64,000 bases of DNA from JBBTCX01 sp964494205 (GTDB taxonomy: Bacteria > Planctomycetota > Phycisphaerae > UBA1845), in assembly GCA_964494205.1 (NCBI GenBank), contig CAZBRD010000019.1, forward strand, positions 1 to 64,000, in the 5' to 3' direction. Position 1 is the stretch's first letter. Every line of letters begins with the position of its first letter. The notes beneath the pieces were generated by a model. That model saw nothing but the letters and a program-made list of their open reading frames with translations. It made no database searches and had not been told where the DNA came from. The position numbers and the translations under genes were made by a program. Below, in pieces: positions 33,842 through 42,290 of this stretch.

Positions 33842-35134
33842 ATGCTTCGTTCCAGTCAAGCTCGTTTGATTCGCGTTTCCACACTGGCGTTCGCCGTTTC
33901 GATGGCTGCGCTGCTGGCGGGATGTCAGGGGCCGCGCAAGCTATATCCGCTTCCCAATGGCGAGCGAAAGGTGCGCGCGGTGTGGGTGACGCGATGGGAT
34001 TACAAGTCCCCCACCGACATCGCCCGAGTGATGGACAATTCCAAATCTGCGGGATTTAACACCGTGCTATTCCAGGTGCGTGGCAATGGCACCGTTTGTT
34101 ATCGATCGAAGCTGGAACCTTGGGCCTCGGAGTTCGGCGGTCACGATCCCGGGTTCGACCCATTGGCGGTCGCCTGCAAAGAAGCACACAAACGGAATCT
34201 TGCACTGCACGCGTGGGTAAATGTGATCCCCGGTTGGCGTGGTGAGGGTCCGCCTAGCGACCCGAAGCAACTATTCCGCGCGCACCCCGATTGGTTCTGG
34301 AAAGATGCCAGTGGGCGGCACCAGCCGTTCGGTTGGTACCAGAGCTTAAACCCATGCTATCCCGAAGTTCGTCGCCATCTCGTCGCGGTGATGCGCGAAA
34401 TCGTTGGCCGATACCCGGTCGATGGTTTGCACATGGACTACATCCGGTATCCCAACGAGTGGAACAACTCGTACGCCGAAGGAGCCAAGGTTCCCGATTA
34501 CCCGCGAGACCCGCGCACGCTGCAGCTTTATCGCCGCGAAACCGGTCTGACGCCCGATCAATCACCGCAACAATGGAGCAACTGGCGAACGAAGCAGCTC
34601 AACATCCTGGTGGCTGACATTCGCAAGATGATGAATAAGACCAATCCCCGTGCGTGGCTTACGGCGGCTGTCGGTTCGATTCCAGAGGAGCATCGTCGCA
34701 ACCACTTCCAGGACAGCCCGTTCTGGATGCAGCGGGATTGGGTCGATGCTGTTTATCCCATGAATTACGCGACGGATTTGGCGACGTACGATGCACGGCT
34801 CGCGAATTGGGCGAGGATGCGGCCATCGAAGCCGGTGATTACGGGAGTTATGTTTGACAAGCGCGACCCGGACCTTATCCGCGAGCAGGTCAGTCGCACG
34901 CAGCGGCTCGGCGGGCACTTTGCAGCCTTCGCGTACAACTCGCTGTTTGAAAGATTCGATCGCGCGGGCAAGCCCGTTGTCGATTCGCAGAGCAGCTCGC
35001 GCGCGACCTTGCGGCAGCAGGTCATCCCGCACATGCGTCGCATGTCTAACGCCCGACTGTCGATGATCGACCCGCCGCGCCTTTCCGCAAATGAATCAGA
35101 GTCGGTCGTGCTTTCCGCAATGCCCCATGAATGA
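33842..35134 (+). CDS. GHL10-type glycoside hydrolase lipoprotein
   Basis: A 430-residue lipoprotein (signal ending LLAGC) with a strong AAGGAGG six bases before ATG 33842. The mature part is a TIM-barrel of the YngK/GHL10 type: VRAVWVTRWDYKSPTDI, GFNTVLFQVRGNGTVCY, LALHAWVNVIPGW, DGLHMDYIRYPN and DAVYPMNYATD. The Asp in HMDYIR and the Tyr-Asn strand are those expected of this putative hydrolase family. Its place between murQ and a ROK kinase, with a four-base overlap to the latter, suggests it trims a peptidoglycan-derived or other amino-sugar glycan at the envelope. Substrate not known. Confidence 0.85.
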   Translation: MLRSSQARLIRVSTLAFAVSMAALLAGCQGPRKLYPLPNGERKVRAVWVTRWDYKSPTDIARVMDNSKSAGFNTVLFQVRGNGTVCYRSKLEPWASEFGGHDPGFDPLAVACKEAHKRNLALHAWVNVIPGWRGEGPPSDPKQLFRAHPDWFWKDASGRHQPFGWYQSLNPCYPEVRRHLVAVMREIVGRYPVDGLHMDYIRYPNEWNNSYAEGAKVPDYPRDPRTLQLYRRETGLTPDQSPQQWSNWRTKQLNILVADIRKMMNKTNPRAWLTAAVGSIPEEHRRNHFQDSPFWMQRDWVDAVYPMNYATDLATYDARLANWARMRPSKPVITGVMFDKRDPDLIREQVSRTQRLGGHFAAFAYNSLFERFDRAGKPVVDSQSSSRATLRQQVIPHMRRMSNARLSMIDPPRLSANESESVVLSAMPHE

Positions 35135-36126
35135 TCGCGATCGGCGTCGACATCGGCGGCACAACATCCCGCGTGGCTGCGATTGATTGTTCCTTTGGTT
35201 GCGGTACACAAAATCAGAACCGCGACCGCGAGGGAGCGGCCAACTCAGGCTCACGTTTTTCGCCGTCGCGGGACAATCGTTCGACTGAGCAGAACTCATC
35301 AGGCGCGCCTATTCTTGCGCAGCAATCTGCTCCAACGCCTCGCGATCAAAATGGCCATTCCCTGATCGATTGGATTGTCGATGCCGTTCGCGATATCCGG
35401 GCCGATCTTTCGATCGCGACATCACGGATCGGCTTGGCTTTGCCAGGCCCGGTCGATCGCGATCGCGGTATTCTGCTTCGCTCGGTCAATCTGCCGTTCC
35501 TCGAAAATCGTCCCATCGTTCGCGAATTGCAAGAGAAAGCATGCCAGCCAGTAACACTCTGGACGGACGCCGAGGCCGCGACCTGGGCGGAATACATCGC
35601 CATTGATCCCGCGCCGGCGTCTTTCGCTCACTTGCGAATCGGCACCGGTGTAGCTTGCGGCATCATTGTCGATGGAGAGTTCGTCTACCCGCCACGCACC
35701 AACGGCGGCCACCTCGATTTGCTGGTCGTCGATCACTCGCCAACTGCGACGAAGTGCCCCTGCGGAAAACGCGGGTGTCTCGAAGCGATCGCATCCGGCG
35801 TGTCACTCACAAGAAACGGTCAAAACTTAGCTGCATTGCAATTAGCATATGAATCAGGCGACGAAGAAACTCGCGAACTAGTGAATCTGGCTGCCCGCGC
35901 TATCAATTCAGCCATAACGAACACTGTGAAGCAATTCGGCGTGACGACCATTATTCTTGGCGGCGGCGTGATTGAGAACTTGCCCGCGCTGTTTGATGGG
36001 GTCTTACGAGAAAATAAAGAAAACGGTTCGGTAGAGGGCATTGCGATTTCACGACACAAGCTCGGGGACGCTGCCGGTGTGATAGGTGCGGCTATTCTGG
36101 CTGCTCGGGACGCGGGTAATGGTTGA
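35131..36126 (+). CDS. ROK family sugar kinase with inserted repeat
   Basis: A 331-residue ROK kinase: phosphate loop IGVDIGGTTSRVAAID, LALPGPVD, a cofactor Asp in LWTDAEAATWAEY, GTGVACGIIVDGEFV, GGHLDLLVV and the zinc motif CPCGKRGCLEA. It would phosphorylate a hexose or amino sugar. With murQ and a GHL10 gene upstream (ATGA overlap with the latter), GlcNAc or MurNAc is the likeliest substrate. Residues 20-75 are a low-complexity Ser/Gln/Asn/Arg insertion between the first beta hairpin and the first helix that ROK proteins normally lack; it covers a palindromic repeat. The insertion is in frame and all motifs remain, so the enzyme may still be active. Confidence 0.88.
   Translation: MIAIGVDIGGTTSRVAAIDCSFGCGTQNQNRDREGAANSGSRFSPSRDNRSTEQNSSGAPILAQQSAPTPRDQNGHSLIDWIVDAVRDIRADLSIATSRIGLALPGPVDRDRGILLRSVNLPFLENRPIVRELQEKACQPVTLWTDAEAATWAEYIAIDPAPASFAHLRIGTGVACGIIVDGEFVYPPRTNGGHLDLLVVDHSPTATKCPCGKRGCLEAIASGVSLTRNGQNLAALQLAYESGDEETRELVNLAARAINSAITNTVKQFGVTTIILGGGVIENLPALFDGVLRENKENGSVEGIAISRHKLGDAAGVIGAAILAARDAGNG
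35197..35239 (+). repeat. Palindromic repeat, copy 2 (inside ROK kinase gene)
   Basis: GGTTGCGGT at 35197-35205 pairs with ACCGCGACC at 35219-35227 (eight pairs and one G-U). The 27 bases at 35213-35239 match 21 of 27 bases at 3043-3069. The repeat is read through in frame by the kinase gene. Confidence 0.55.
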
Positions 36127-36718
36127 TCCCCTGCACACATCGGTCGACTTCGCCGATGTGCATGCCGAAGAACTTGAAAATGGTAAGGTGGATGTCGCCG
36201 CCCTCGCGCGGGATGTTGATTCGTTTGTGGCCAATTTCATACAGCACGCGTCCAATTCCCGTCCACTCGTATTCCTCAAAACAATCGCGACCAAAATAGA
36301 TTGCTAACCCCCTGGGTCCGACCGCGACAAAGCACTTTGGTTTTTTCAGGAAGAACCACGCGAGAGTTGAAAATACGACCAGCAACAAAAATGGGATGCT
36401 CAAGAACTTAACGCCTACACCGCCGACTATCACGGTCGCGGTCAGAATTGTCACCGGGTATCCCAAGATGAATATCAAGAACGCACCCATGATGTTCCCC
36501 ATCGGCTTCGAGTTTTTGGGGATCGTCCTTCCCCCAAAAACCTGCCAGCGCCGATCAACCCGCAGTCCGCACTCGGGACAATGATGCTCGATGGGAAGCC
36601 CTTGGAGCAGATATAAACAACGCGGGCACTTTTCCAACAAACCATCTTTTCCATCGAGCTCAAAAGAAGCCTCATTTGTTTCGCTATCGACGACGTGCTT
36701 TGGGATCGAGTCTTGCAT
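36092..36718 (-). CDS. Membrane protein with N-terminal zinc ribbon
   Basis: A 208-residue protein. A zinc ribbon CPRCLYLLQGLPIEHHCPEC sits near residue 35, followed by two hydrophobic segments (about 77-98 and 104-130) and a C-terminal domain with KCFVAVGPRGLAIYFGRDCF and a Trp-rich end. Ribbon plus membrane segments is the same general design as the protein at 18824-19726, though the order is reversed. The gene converges on the ROK kinase gene and overlaps its 3' end by 35 bases. Function unknown. Confidence 0.68.
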   Translation of the reverse strand: MQDSIPKHVVDSETNEASFELDGKDGLLEKCPRCLYLLQGLPIEHHCPECGLRVDRRWQVFGGRTIPKNSKPMGNIMGAFLIFILGYPVTILTATVIVGGVGVKFLSIPFLLLVVFSTLAWFFLKKPKCFVAVGPRGLAIYFGRDCFEEYEWTGIGRVLYEIGHKRINIPREGGDIHLTIFKFFGMHIGEVDRCVQGINHYPRPEQPE

Positions 36719-36901
36719 GTCTGTTGCACTACTGCTTTAACTGCCCTTTGCCCACGCGCGGTGTAGTTGACAAAATTGTCAGGTAATTGTCATACTTTAT
36801 GTCGCACATTCTCGAAGGACTGAGAAGTCGTACCGGTTCGGGTCGGTCAACAAAAAGCAGAATATCAAGTATCGCGTTGGTTCGGAAATGCGGAGTGTCT
36901 T

Positions 36902-37261
36902 ATGAAGAATGTCATTGGTTTCGTCGTCGTTCTTGCCTTGGCTGTGGGAATCAGGTTTTACAATCGCGGACAAGATGACCAGAAAATCAAGAATGAAGCG
37001 AAAGAACTGATATCCCAGCTGGATTTCTACGCGGCTGATGCAGAGTACATCGATGGTCTGATCGACGACAACCACACAGCCGCGTTCGATGCGTCCTACA
37101 CCATGGGCGGCCGGCGCACCGCGTCCAAGTTTGATCAAGACAAGTACCTGGCTGAGTTGTTCCATCGCATGGCCGGCGACGCATTCAAGGCTGGCAAGCG
37201 TGAATTGGGTCAGGCGCTGAATCGCGCAGAAGAAATCGCCAAGGAACCAAGCAAAGAGTAA
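36902..37261 (+). CDS. Hypothetical membrane-anchored protein
   Basis: A 119-residue protein with an N-terminal anchor (MKNVIGFVVVLALAVGI) and a charged helical remainder (ELISQLDFYAADAEYIDGLI, DKYLAELFHRMAGDAFKAGK). GGAG lies six bases before ATG 36902. A longer open frame on the opposite strand (36797-37345) was rejected in its favour because this frame starts with a good ribosome site and signal anchor. No family recognised. It converges with the lipid kinase operon. Confidence 0.65.
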   Translation: MKNVIGFVVVLALAVGIRFYNRGQDDQKIKNEAKELISQLDFYAADAEYIDGLIDDNHTAAFDASYTMGGRRTASKFDQDKYLAELFHRMAGDAFKAGKRELGQALNRAEEIAKEPSKE

Positions 37262-37299
37262 GTGAATCACGCCCGCGGCGCTTGGTAGGTGTAGCGGCC

Positions 37300-38178
37300 T
37301 CAACTTGATTGCAGGAGCCGAATCGCCTTCGGCAATACGCGGCATTCGAGCGGCATCGGTACGCCCTCGTCGCCGTCAACTTCGACGAATGTTTTGTCGA
37401 GTGAATCAATCCGGACTTGTTGCACTTGTCGGTAGATAGTCTTTGGATGCTCAATGTGTCGTTGCCGGAAGATTCGATAGGCGTGCGCGATGAGTTCGCA
37501 CCGCGTCGAGCAGGGCAGAACGCATAAATCGAGCAGCCCATCGTCATACTTTGCCCGCGCGCAGATTCGCAAACCCATCGAGTATCGCGCGATCAATCCC
37601 ACGAACGCCAGCCCGCGCCCTTCAAACACTCGCTTACCATCCGCCTCCACGATCAGCCTGGGGAATCGATGGCCGAAGAAAGCTCGAAAGATCGGCCAGA
37701 AGTAGTCGAGGTGCGTGATGTGGCCGCGTCGCACGCGCGTGAGTCGCCACACGCACTCCGCATCAAACCCCACGCCGACGATCGCCAGGAACCGCCGATC
37801 GTTCACCACGCCCACGTCACACGATTGAAAATCCCCCTGCGTCAGCATTCGCGCGATCACGTCCGGCTCGGTCGGTATGCGCATCTCCTTGGCGATCAGG
37901 TTTTCCGTCCCCATCCCCAGCACGGTCATCGGCACGGGGCTATGGATCAGCCCGTTCACCACCTCGCAGACGGTTCCATCGCCGCCGACCGCCAGCACAG
38001 CCTCTGCCTCATTTGCCGCGCGCTGGGCCAGCTCCGTCCCATGCCCGCGACGTTCCGTCGGCTGCACGTCGAGCGTCGCCCCCATCTGTTCGAGATGCTC
38101 GCCAATCCGTCGCACGCGCGCGAGCGCACTCCCGCGGCCGGAGATAGGGTTCACAATGGCAACAATGCGGCGACGCAT
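37300..38178 (-). CDS. Diacylglycerol/lipid kinase family protein
   Basis: A 292-residue YegS/DgkB-like lipid kinase. IVNPISGRGSALARV at the N-terminus and the nucleotide-binding AVLAVGGDGTVCEVVNGLI (around residue 66) are the family marks, followed by VLGMGTENLIAKEM and FLAIVGVGFDAECVW. The C-terminal beta-rich half (YDDGLLDLCVL, FVEVDGDEGVPMPLECRVLP) is intact. It would phosphorylate a lipid at the inner membrane; the substrate may be diacylglycerol or another lipid alcohol. It is the last gene of the minus-strand run, 17 bases after rodA. Confidence 0.9.
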   Translation of the reverse strand: MRRRIVAIVNPISGRGSALARVRRIGEHLEQMGATLDVQPTERRGHGTELAQRAANEAEAVLAVGGDGTVCEVVNGLIHSPVPMTVLGMGTENLIAKEMRIPTEPDVIARMLTQGDFQSCDVGVVNDRRFLAIVGVGFDAECVWRLTRVRRGHITHLDYFWPIFRAFFGHRFPRLIVEADGKRVFEGRGLAFVGLIARYSMGLRICARAKYDDGLLDLCVLPCSTRCELIAHAYRIFRQRHIEHPKTIYRQVQQVRIDSLDKTFVEVDGDEGVPMPLECRVLPKAIRLLQSS

Positions 38179-38195
38179 CCAGTCCTTTCTTCCGT

Positions 38196-39524
38196 TCAGT
38201 TTCGGTCTATCGTTCTAAACGACCCTTCGTCGGAATTCTCGCGCATCGTCGGCCTCGTCGCCTCCTTCTCCGTCGGGTGCGGTCGTTCGGTCCTTCTTCC
38301 GAAATGGAACGGTCGAACCGCCAGCAAGTAAGGCCGTTTCTGAGAAACGCTGATGAGCAGCGCGATGGCTGCGAAGTTGGTCACAAGGCTGCTGCCGCCA
38401 TAGGACACAAACGGAAGTGTGACGCCGGTGATCGGCATCACGCCGATCGTCATCCCTACGTTGATGATCACCTGCGTGCCGATGAGCGTCACGATGCCGA
38501 TCGACGTGAGTCGCGCGGAGGGCTCCGGCGTTGACGACGCAATCCGCACGCCCAGCACGACGATGACGCCGTAACATGCCAGTACAATCAGGCATCCGAC
38601 CAATCCCCACTGATGGCCAACCAGCGCGAAAACGAAATCGTTGTGCCGATCGGGAAGCAGATTGTTTTCCGTGTAGGTGCCCTGCCCCCAGCCGTGGCCG
38701 AACCACCCGCCGCTACCGATCGCGTTTTTCGAGTGCACGAGCTGATAACCCGAACTCGCAGCCCACTCGATCGCCTGCCGCTTGTCCGCGAAGGCTTTGT
38801 ACTTCTCCGGGTTGGCGATGATCGCTTTGCGCAGATCATCCGATTGCAACAGCACGGCCGACACGCGTCGTCGCTGATAGTCGTGAATATGACTCCACGT
38901 CAACGGCGCAACGATGATGCCCGCGAGAATCACTAACAGCAGATGCTGCCATTTGGCACCGGCTACGAACAGCATCACGAGCAGCACGGGGATCAGCAAC
39001 AAAGTCATTCCGAGTTCCGGTTGCACCAGCACGAGGCCGAGCGGAATGATCGACAGGACGATCGGCCACAGGAAACCGGTAAACGTGCGGTAATTGGTTC
39101 GATAGCGCAGATACCACGCGAGGGCGAGCACGTACGCGAACTTCATGCACTCGGATGGTTGAATCTGAATGCCCGGCAATCGAATCCAGCGATAGGCACC
39201 GTTTCGCTGCGGCGTAAATCCGCCGAGCGTGGAATGCGTCAGCCGAGCCACGAGCAACGGCAGCAACAAAAGCAACGATGCAATGAACAGAGGATACGCA
39301 AACTTGGCGATCCGCTGATACCCGATCCAGACAATCGCAACTCCGACCGCGATACTCAGTCCGAGTGCGGACAGTTGCTTGGCAGCATTCGCGGGCCCGT
39401 CTTCGCCGGCTGTGTAGTGCGTGTCGGTGACGTAAATGCTGGCGATGCCGACCATCACCAGAATGCCCACCGCCACGCAGATCGCGATCGTGGGTTGGTT
39501 GATTTCGTTACGGTCGCGACTCAT
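38196..39524 (-). CDS. rodA: Rod shape-determining protein RodA (SEDS glycosyltransferase)
   Basis: A 442-residue SEDS-family polytopic membrane protein with about ten segments, the lipid II polymerase of the elongation machinery. Family marks are GAYRWIRLPGIQIQPSECMKFAY, VLVQPELGMTLLLIPV, GSGGWFGHGWGQGTYTENNLLPDRHNDFVFALVGHQWG and ITGVTLPFVSYGGSSLVTNF. The Asp of HNDFVF is the residue shown to be catalytic in RodA. A charged tail of about 40 residues extends past the last membrane segment. ATG 39524 overlaps the PBP2 stop (ATGA), so the polymerase and its transpeptidase partner are translationally coupled. Confidence 0.95.
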   Translation of the reverse strand: MSRDRNEINQPTIAICVAVGILVMVGIASIYVTDTHYTAGEDGPANAAKQLSALGLSIAVGVAIVWIGYQRIAKFAYPLFIASLLLLLPLLVARLTHSTLGGFTPQRNGAYRWIRLPGIQIQPSECMKFAYVLALAWYLRYRTNYRTFTGFLWPIVLSIIPLGLVLVQPELGMTLLLIPVLLVMLFVAGAKWQHLLLVILAGIIVAPLTWSHIHDYQRRRVSAVLLQSDDLRKAIIANPEKYKAFADKRQAIEWAASSGYQLVHSKNAIGSGGWFGHGWGQGTYTENNLLPDRHNDFVFALVGHQWGLVGCLIVLACYGVIVVLGVRIASSTPEPSARLTSIGIVTLIGTQVIINVGMTIGVMPITGVTLPFVSYGGSSLVTNFAAIALLISVSQKRPYLLAVRPFHFGRRTERPHPTEKEATRPTMRENSDEGSFRTIDRN

Positions 39525-41719
39525 GATCCGTTCAACCTGCCGCGACCATCGACATCGAGTTTCGTGCCGTACAGATCAATTAGCTCTGCTGCGACCCTTT
39601 TTGCCAATGGCCCGCTCACGCGTCCGCCGCTGCCGCCATATTCCACGAGCACGGCAAAGGCGATTCGCGGCGGAGCGTTCCACTGCGGCTCACCGTTTGC
39701 GCCGATCGATTGCAAATAGCCCGCGAACCATGCATGCGCGTACTCATCGTTTTCCGGCGGATTTCGCGGCCAGCGTTCAACAACCTCGATGCCGTTCGTA
39801 TCGATGATCGCGCCGGGATAATCCCACTTGATGCGGTCCTCTGCGTCGCGCTTCACGCGGCCGGGGATGACCGCTTCCTCCCATTGGGCTTCGTTCGGTT
39901 GGCGATATCGAATTCGAAACGAAGTAGGGCGCGAGGCTGTCGTGGCTGATCCCGTTTTTCCGCAGAGCACGTAGTCGGGATTCTCAAATTGGGCGTATTT
40001 GTGCGCGGTTCCGTCCTTGTCATTCACGACACCATAAATACCGCGACGAATGGCCGACCATTGTTCGGGGGTCGCGCCCATGTCGCTTGCCGGTGGACGC
40101 ACTCCGTTTCGGAACATCGACACCGGTTGAAACTTGCCGCTCGCGTAGCAGGCCATCAGGTTGGCTGCTTGCAACGGCGTGATCGTCACCTCGCCCTGGC
40201 CAATCGCGAAGTTTCGCGCGTGACCGGCTGTGATCGGCAAGCGATTGTTCTTGCTCAACCACTCAGGCGTTGGGTTGATGCCGCTCACTTCCTCGCGAAA
40301 ACCGAGACCGGAATATTCGCCCAGATGCACGCGGGCGAATCCTTCAGTCAGTCGTGGCACGCCGAGTCGCTCGCCAAGGCGATACATAAAGATGTTGCAA
40401 CTGCCCGTCAGCGCTTCAACCACGTCGATCGCCCCGTGGGCCATGCGCTGATTCGTGCCGTGCATTTCCCAGCATCGCCAGCGATCCTTGTGATCCTCGA
40501 ACAAATAGCCCGTGCACTCCTCGCGAGTGTCCAGCGAGATCACATGGTCCTGAAGTCCTGTGAGGCACACGAGCGGTTTGACGATCGAGCCCGGTGCGTA
40601 GTGGTTGGCCATCGCTCGAAACAAGAGCGGGTTGTAGTCTGTGTCATCGCGCAGCGTTTCGTATTGCTCGTTGAACCGCACCGGGTCGTACGACGGGTAA
40701 GAAACCAGCGCCAGCACTTCGCGCGTCGGCACATCAAGAACGACGATGGAACCACCGGAGCAATCCGGCGTTGCATGTACCGTCTCACCCAGCAGATCAT
40801 ACATTTGGTTCTGTAGTTCGACGTCGATGGTGAGCATGACGTCGTGCCCGTTTCGCGCGTCGAACAACTCCACGAGCTGGCCGTCGCGATCGACGACCAT
40901 TTCGCCACGACGACCGCGCAGAAGTGCTTCTGCCGCAAACTCGACTCCGCTGGTGCCGACTCGTTCGTCCGCCTGATACCGTGCGAAGAGATCGTCTGGG
41001 TTCGGATCGCGCTCAATATCCTCGGCATCAACCTTGCCGGTTCGCCCAATGACGTGGGCCAGCGATGTCAGATTGCCCATGAACTCGCGACTCGAGGACG
41101 GCTCCACGTGAACCCACGGGTACTTTTCGAACAGCTCCCGCGCCGCGATCGACTGCATGCGGTCCAGCCCCTCCAGCACGGTATGCGCCTGCGTTTCCTC
41201 AGCCACCGGGCTGTCGAACCCGCGCCGTTCCTCGACGCGCTTGCGAACCCGCTGGATTCGTTCCACCAGTTCGGCTGCATTCCTGCGAAGGTCCGCGATG
41301 GAGACCGGATCACCCGGCGGCGACAAACGCACGATGTCGCGCCACATTTGTTCAAGGTCCGCGCGAAACGCCTGAGCGATGTCTTGATCTGTCACCATCC
41401 CGGGATAACGCTTCGATTTCTTCCATCGCTTCACCTGTCGCTTCAATGTATCGACAGCCGCATCGCCGTCAGCCGAAAGCACCTCAAAGTCGATGCGCAG
41501 ATCCCAACTCGGCTTGTCGCCCACCAGCATCTGACCGTGCCGATCGAGTATGCTGCCGCGCACGAACGGCAAGCTTGTCGGCCGCAACGTGAGCGCCTGT
41601 TCGGTAGCTTTGCGAAATGAATCAGCCCGAACCACCTGCAATTCGACGAGCCGCACCACGAGCACGGTGATGGCGAGCACAAAGACAATCAGCAGAATTC
41701 GAAGCCGGTTCTCAAACAC
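39521..41719 (-). CDS. mrdA: Penicillin-binding protein 2 (transpeptidase)
   Basis: A 732-residue class B PBP. An N-terminal membrane anchor (residues about 7-25) is followed by the pedestal domain and the transpeptidase with SxxK at Ser378 (GSIVKPL), SxN at Ser440 (TGSCNIF) and KTG at Lys588 (CGKTGSAT). The length and the coupling to rodA identify it as the elongation PBP2 rather than the division PBP3. A charged, helical stretch at about 130-185 (RIQRVRKRVEERRGF) is longer than in E. coli PBP2. It lies nine bases after mreD. Its presence shows that this planctomycete makes cross-linked peptidoglycan. Confidence 0.95.
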   Translation of the reverse strand: MFENRLRILLIVFVLAITVLVVRLVELQVVRADSFRKATEQALTLRPTSLPFVRGSILDRHGQMLVGDKPSWDLRIDFEVLSADGDAAVDTLKRQVKRWKKSKRYPGMVTDQDIAQAFRADLEQMWRDIVRLSPPGDPVSIADLRRNAAELVERIQRVRKRVEERRGFDSPVAEETQAHTVLEGLDRMQSIAARELFEKYPWVHVEPSSSREFMGNLTSLAHVIGRTGKVDAEDIERDPNPDDLFARYQADERVGTSGVEFAAEALLRGRRGEMVVDRDGQLVELFDARNGHDVMLTIDVELQNQMYDLLGETVHATPDCSGGSIVVLDVPTREVLALVSYPSYDPVRFNEQYETLRDDTDYNPLLFRAMANHYAPGSIVKPLVCLTGLQDHVISLDTREECTGYLFEDHKDRWRCWEMHGTNQRMAHGAIDVVEALTGSCNIFMYRLGERLGVPRLTEGFARVHLGEYSGLGFREEVSGINPTPEWLSKNNRLPITAGHARNFAIGQGEVTITPLQAANLMACYASGKFQPVSMFRNGVRPPASDMGATPEQWSAIRRGIYGVVNDKDGTAHKYAQFENPDYVLCGKTGSATTASRPTSFRIRYRQPNEAQWEEAVIPGRVKRDAEDRIKWDYPGAIIDTNGIEVVERWPRNPPENDEYAHAWFAGYLQSIGANGEPQWNAPPRIAFAVLVEYGGSGGRVSGPLAKRVAAELIDLYGTKLDVDGRGRLNGS

Positions 41720-41728
41720 AACTCACCA

Positions 41729-42250
41729 TCACCGAGAATTGGCGTAGACGTTTCTGGGGCGAGGGATCCCAAGAATCTTGGAAAATCGCAGGAAGACAAA
41801 ATGCAAAACGGGCGCCCATAAGCCAGTGTACAACGAAGTCAGAATGAGGCCTCTCCAAAGTTCGCGTAACACAGATTCGTGTGCGCCGTAAATCACGAAG
41901 CGATAACACAACCAAAGAAACTGCACAAATGCACACGAGGCAGCTGTGACCAGCAACTGGGAAATCCACCCAAACCTGAAAACATAGTCGCGCGACATCG
42001 TGACGAGGGTGGCTGTTAGTCCAAAGGTGATCGAGACCAGCCCCGCGCGCTCAATCGTTGAACAATCCGCCAGTAGACCAATCAGCCAGCCCGCAACGAT
42101 CGACTGCGGTGGCCGCGCGTGCATGGCGTAGAAGACCATGACAACCAGCATCCAGTTGGGTTGTGCCCCCCAGAACTCCATGCGCCAAGCCATGGTCGAT
42201 TGCAGGACAAAGGTGGCGATGGTGATAACGGTGAACGCAAACCAATTCAT
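41729..42250 (-). CDS. mreD: Rod shape-determining protein MreD
   Basis: About 173 residues with five or six hydrophobic segments and little soluble sequence, the expected form of MreD, which sits in the membrane with MreC, RodA and PBP2. The recognisable parts are NWMLVVMVFYAMHARPPQSIVAGWLIGLLADC, which resembles the MreD P..l..GF..GLl.D block, and its place directly before mrdA-rodA. ATG 42250 follows GGAAGGTG closely and is preferred over GTG 42256. No mreB or mreC is in the window. Confidence 0.85.
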   Translation of the reverse strand: MNWFAFTVITIATFVLQSTMAWRMEFWGAQPNWMLVVMVFYAMHARPPQSIVAGWLIGLLADCSTIERAGLVSITFGLTATLVTMSRDYVFRFGWISQLLVTAASCAFVQFLWLCYRFVIYGAHESVLRELWRGLILTSLYTGLWAPVLHFVFLRFSKILGIPRPRNVYANSR

Positions 42251-42290
42251 GCACACCTTCCAACGGGGTGGGACAAGGAACTACCGAGGA

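Noticed and set aside
36797..37345. Minus-strand frame of 182 codons
   Set aside because: Covers the plus-strand gene at 36902, which has a good ribosome site and a signal anchor; the minus frame has neither.
40844..41620. Plus-strand frame of 258 codons
   Set aside because: Antisense to PBP2, where all three catalytic motifs are on the other strand.
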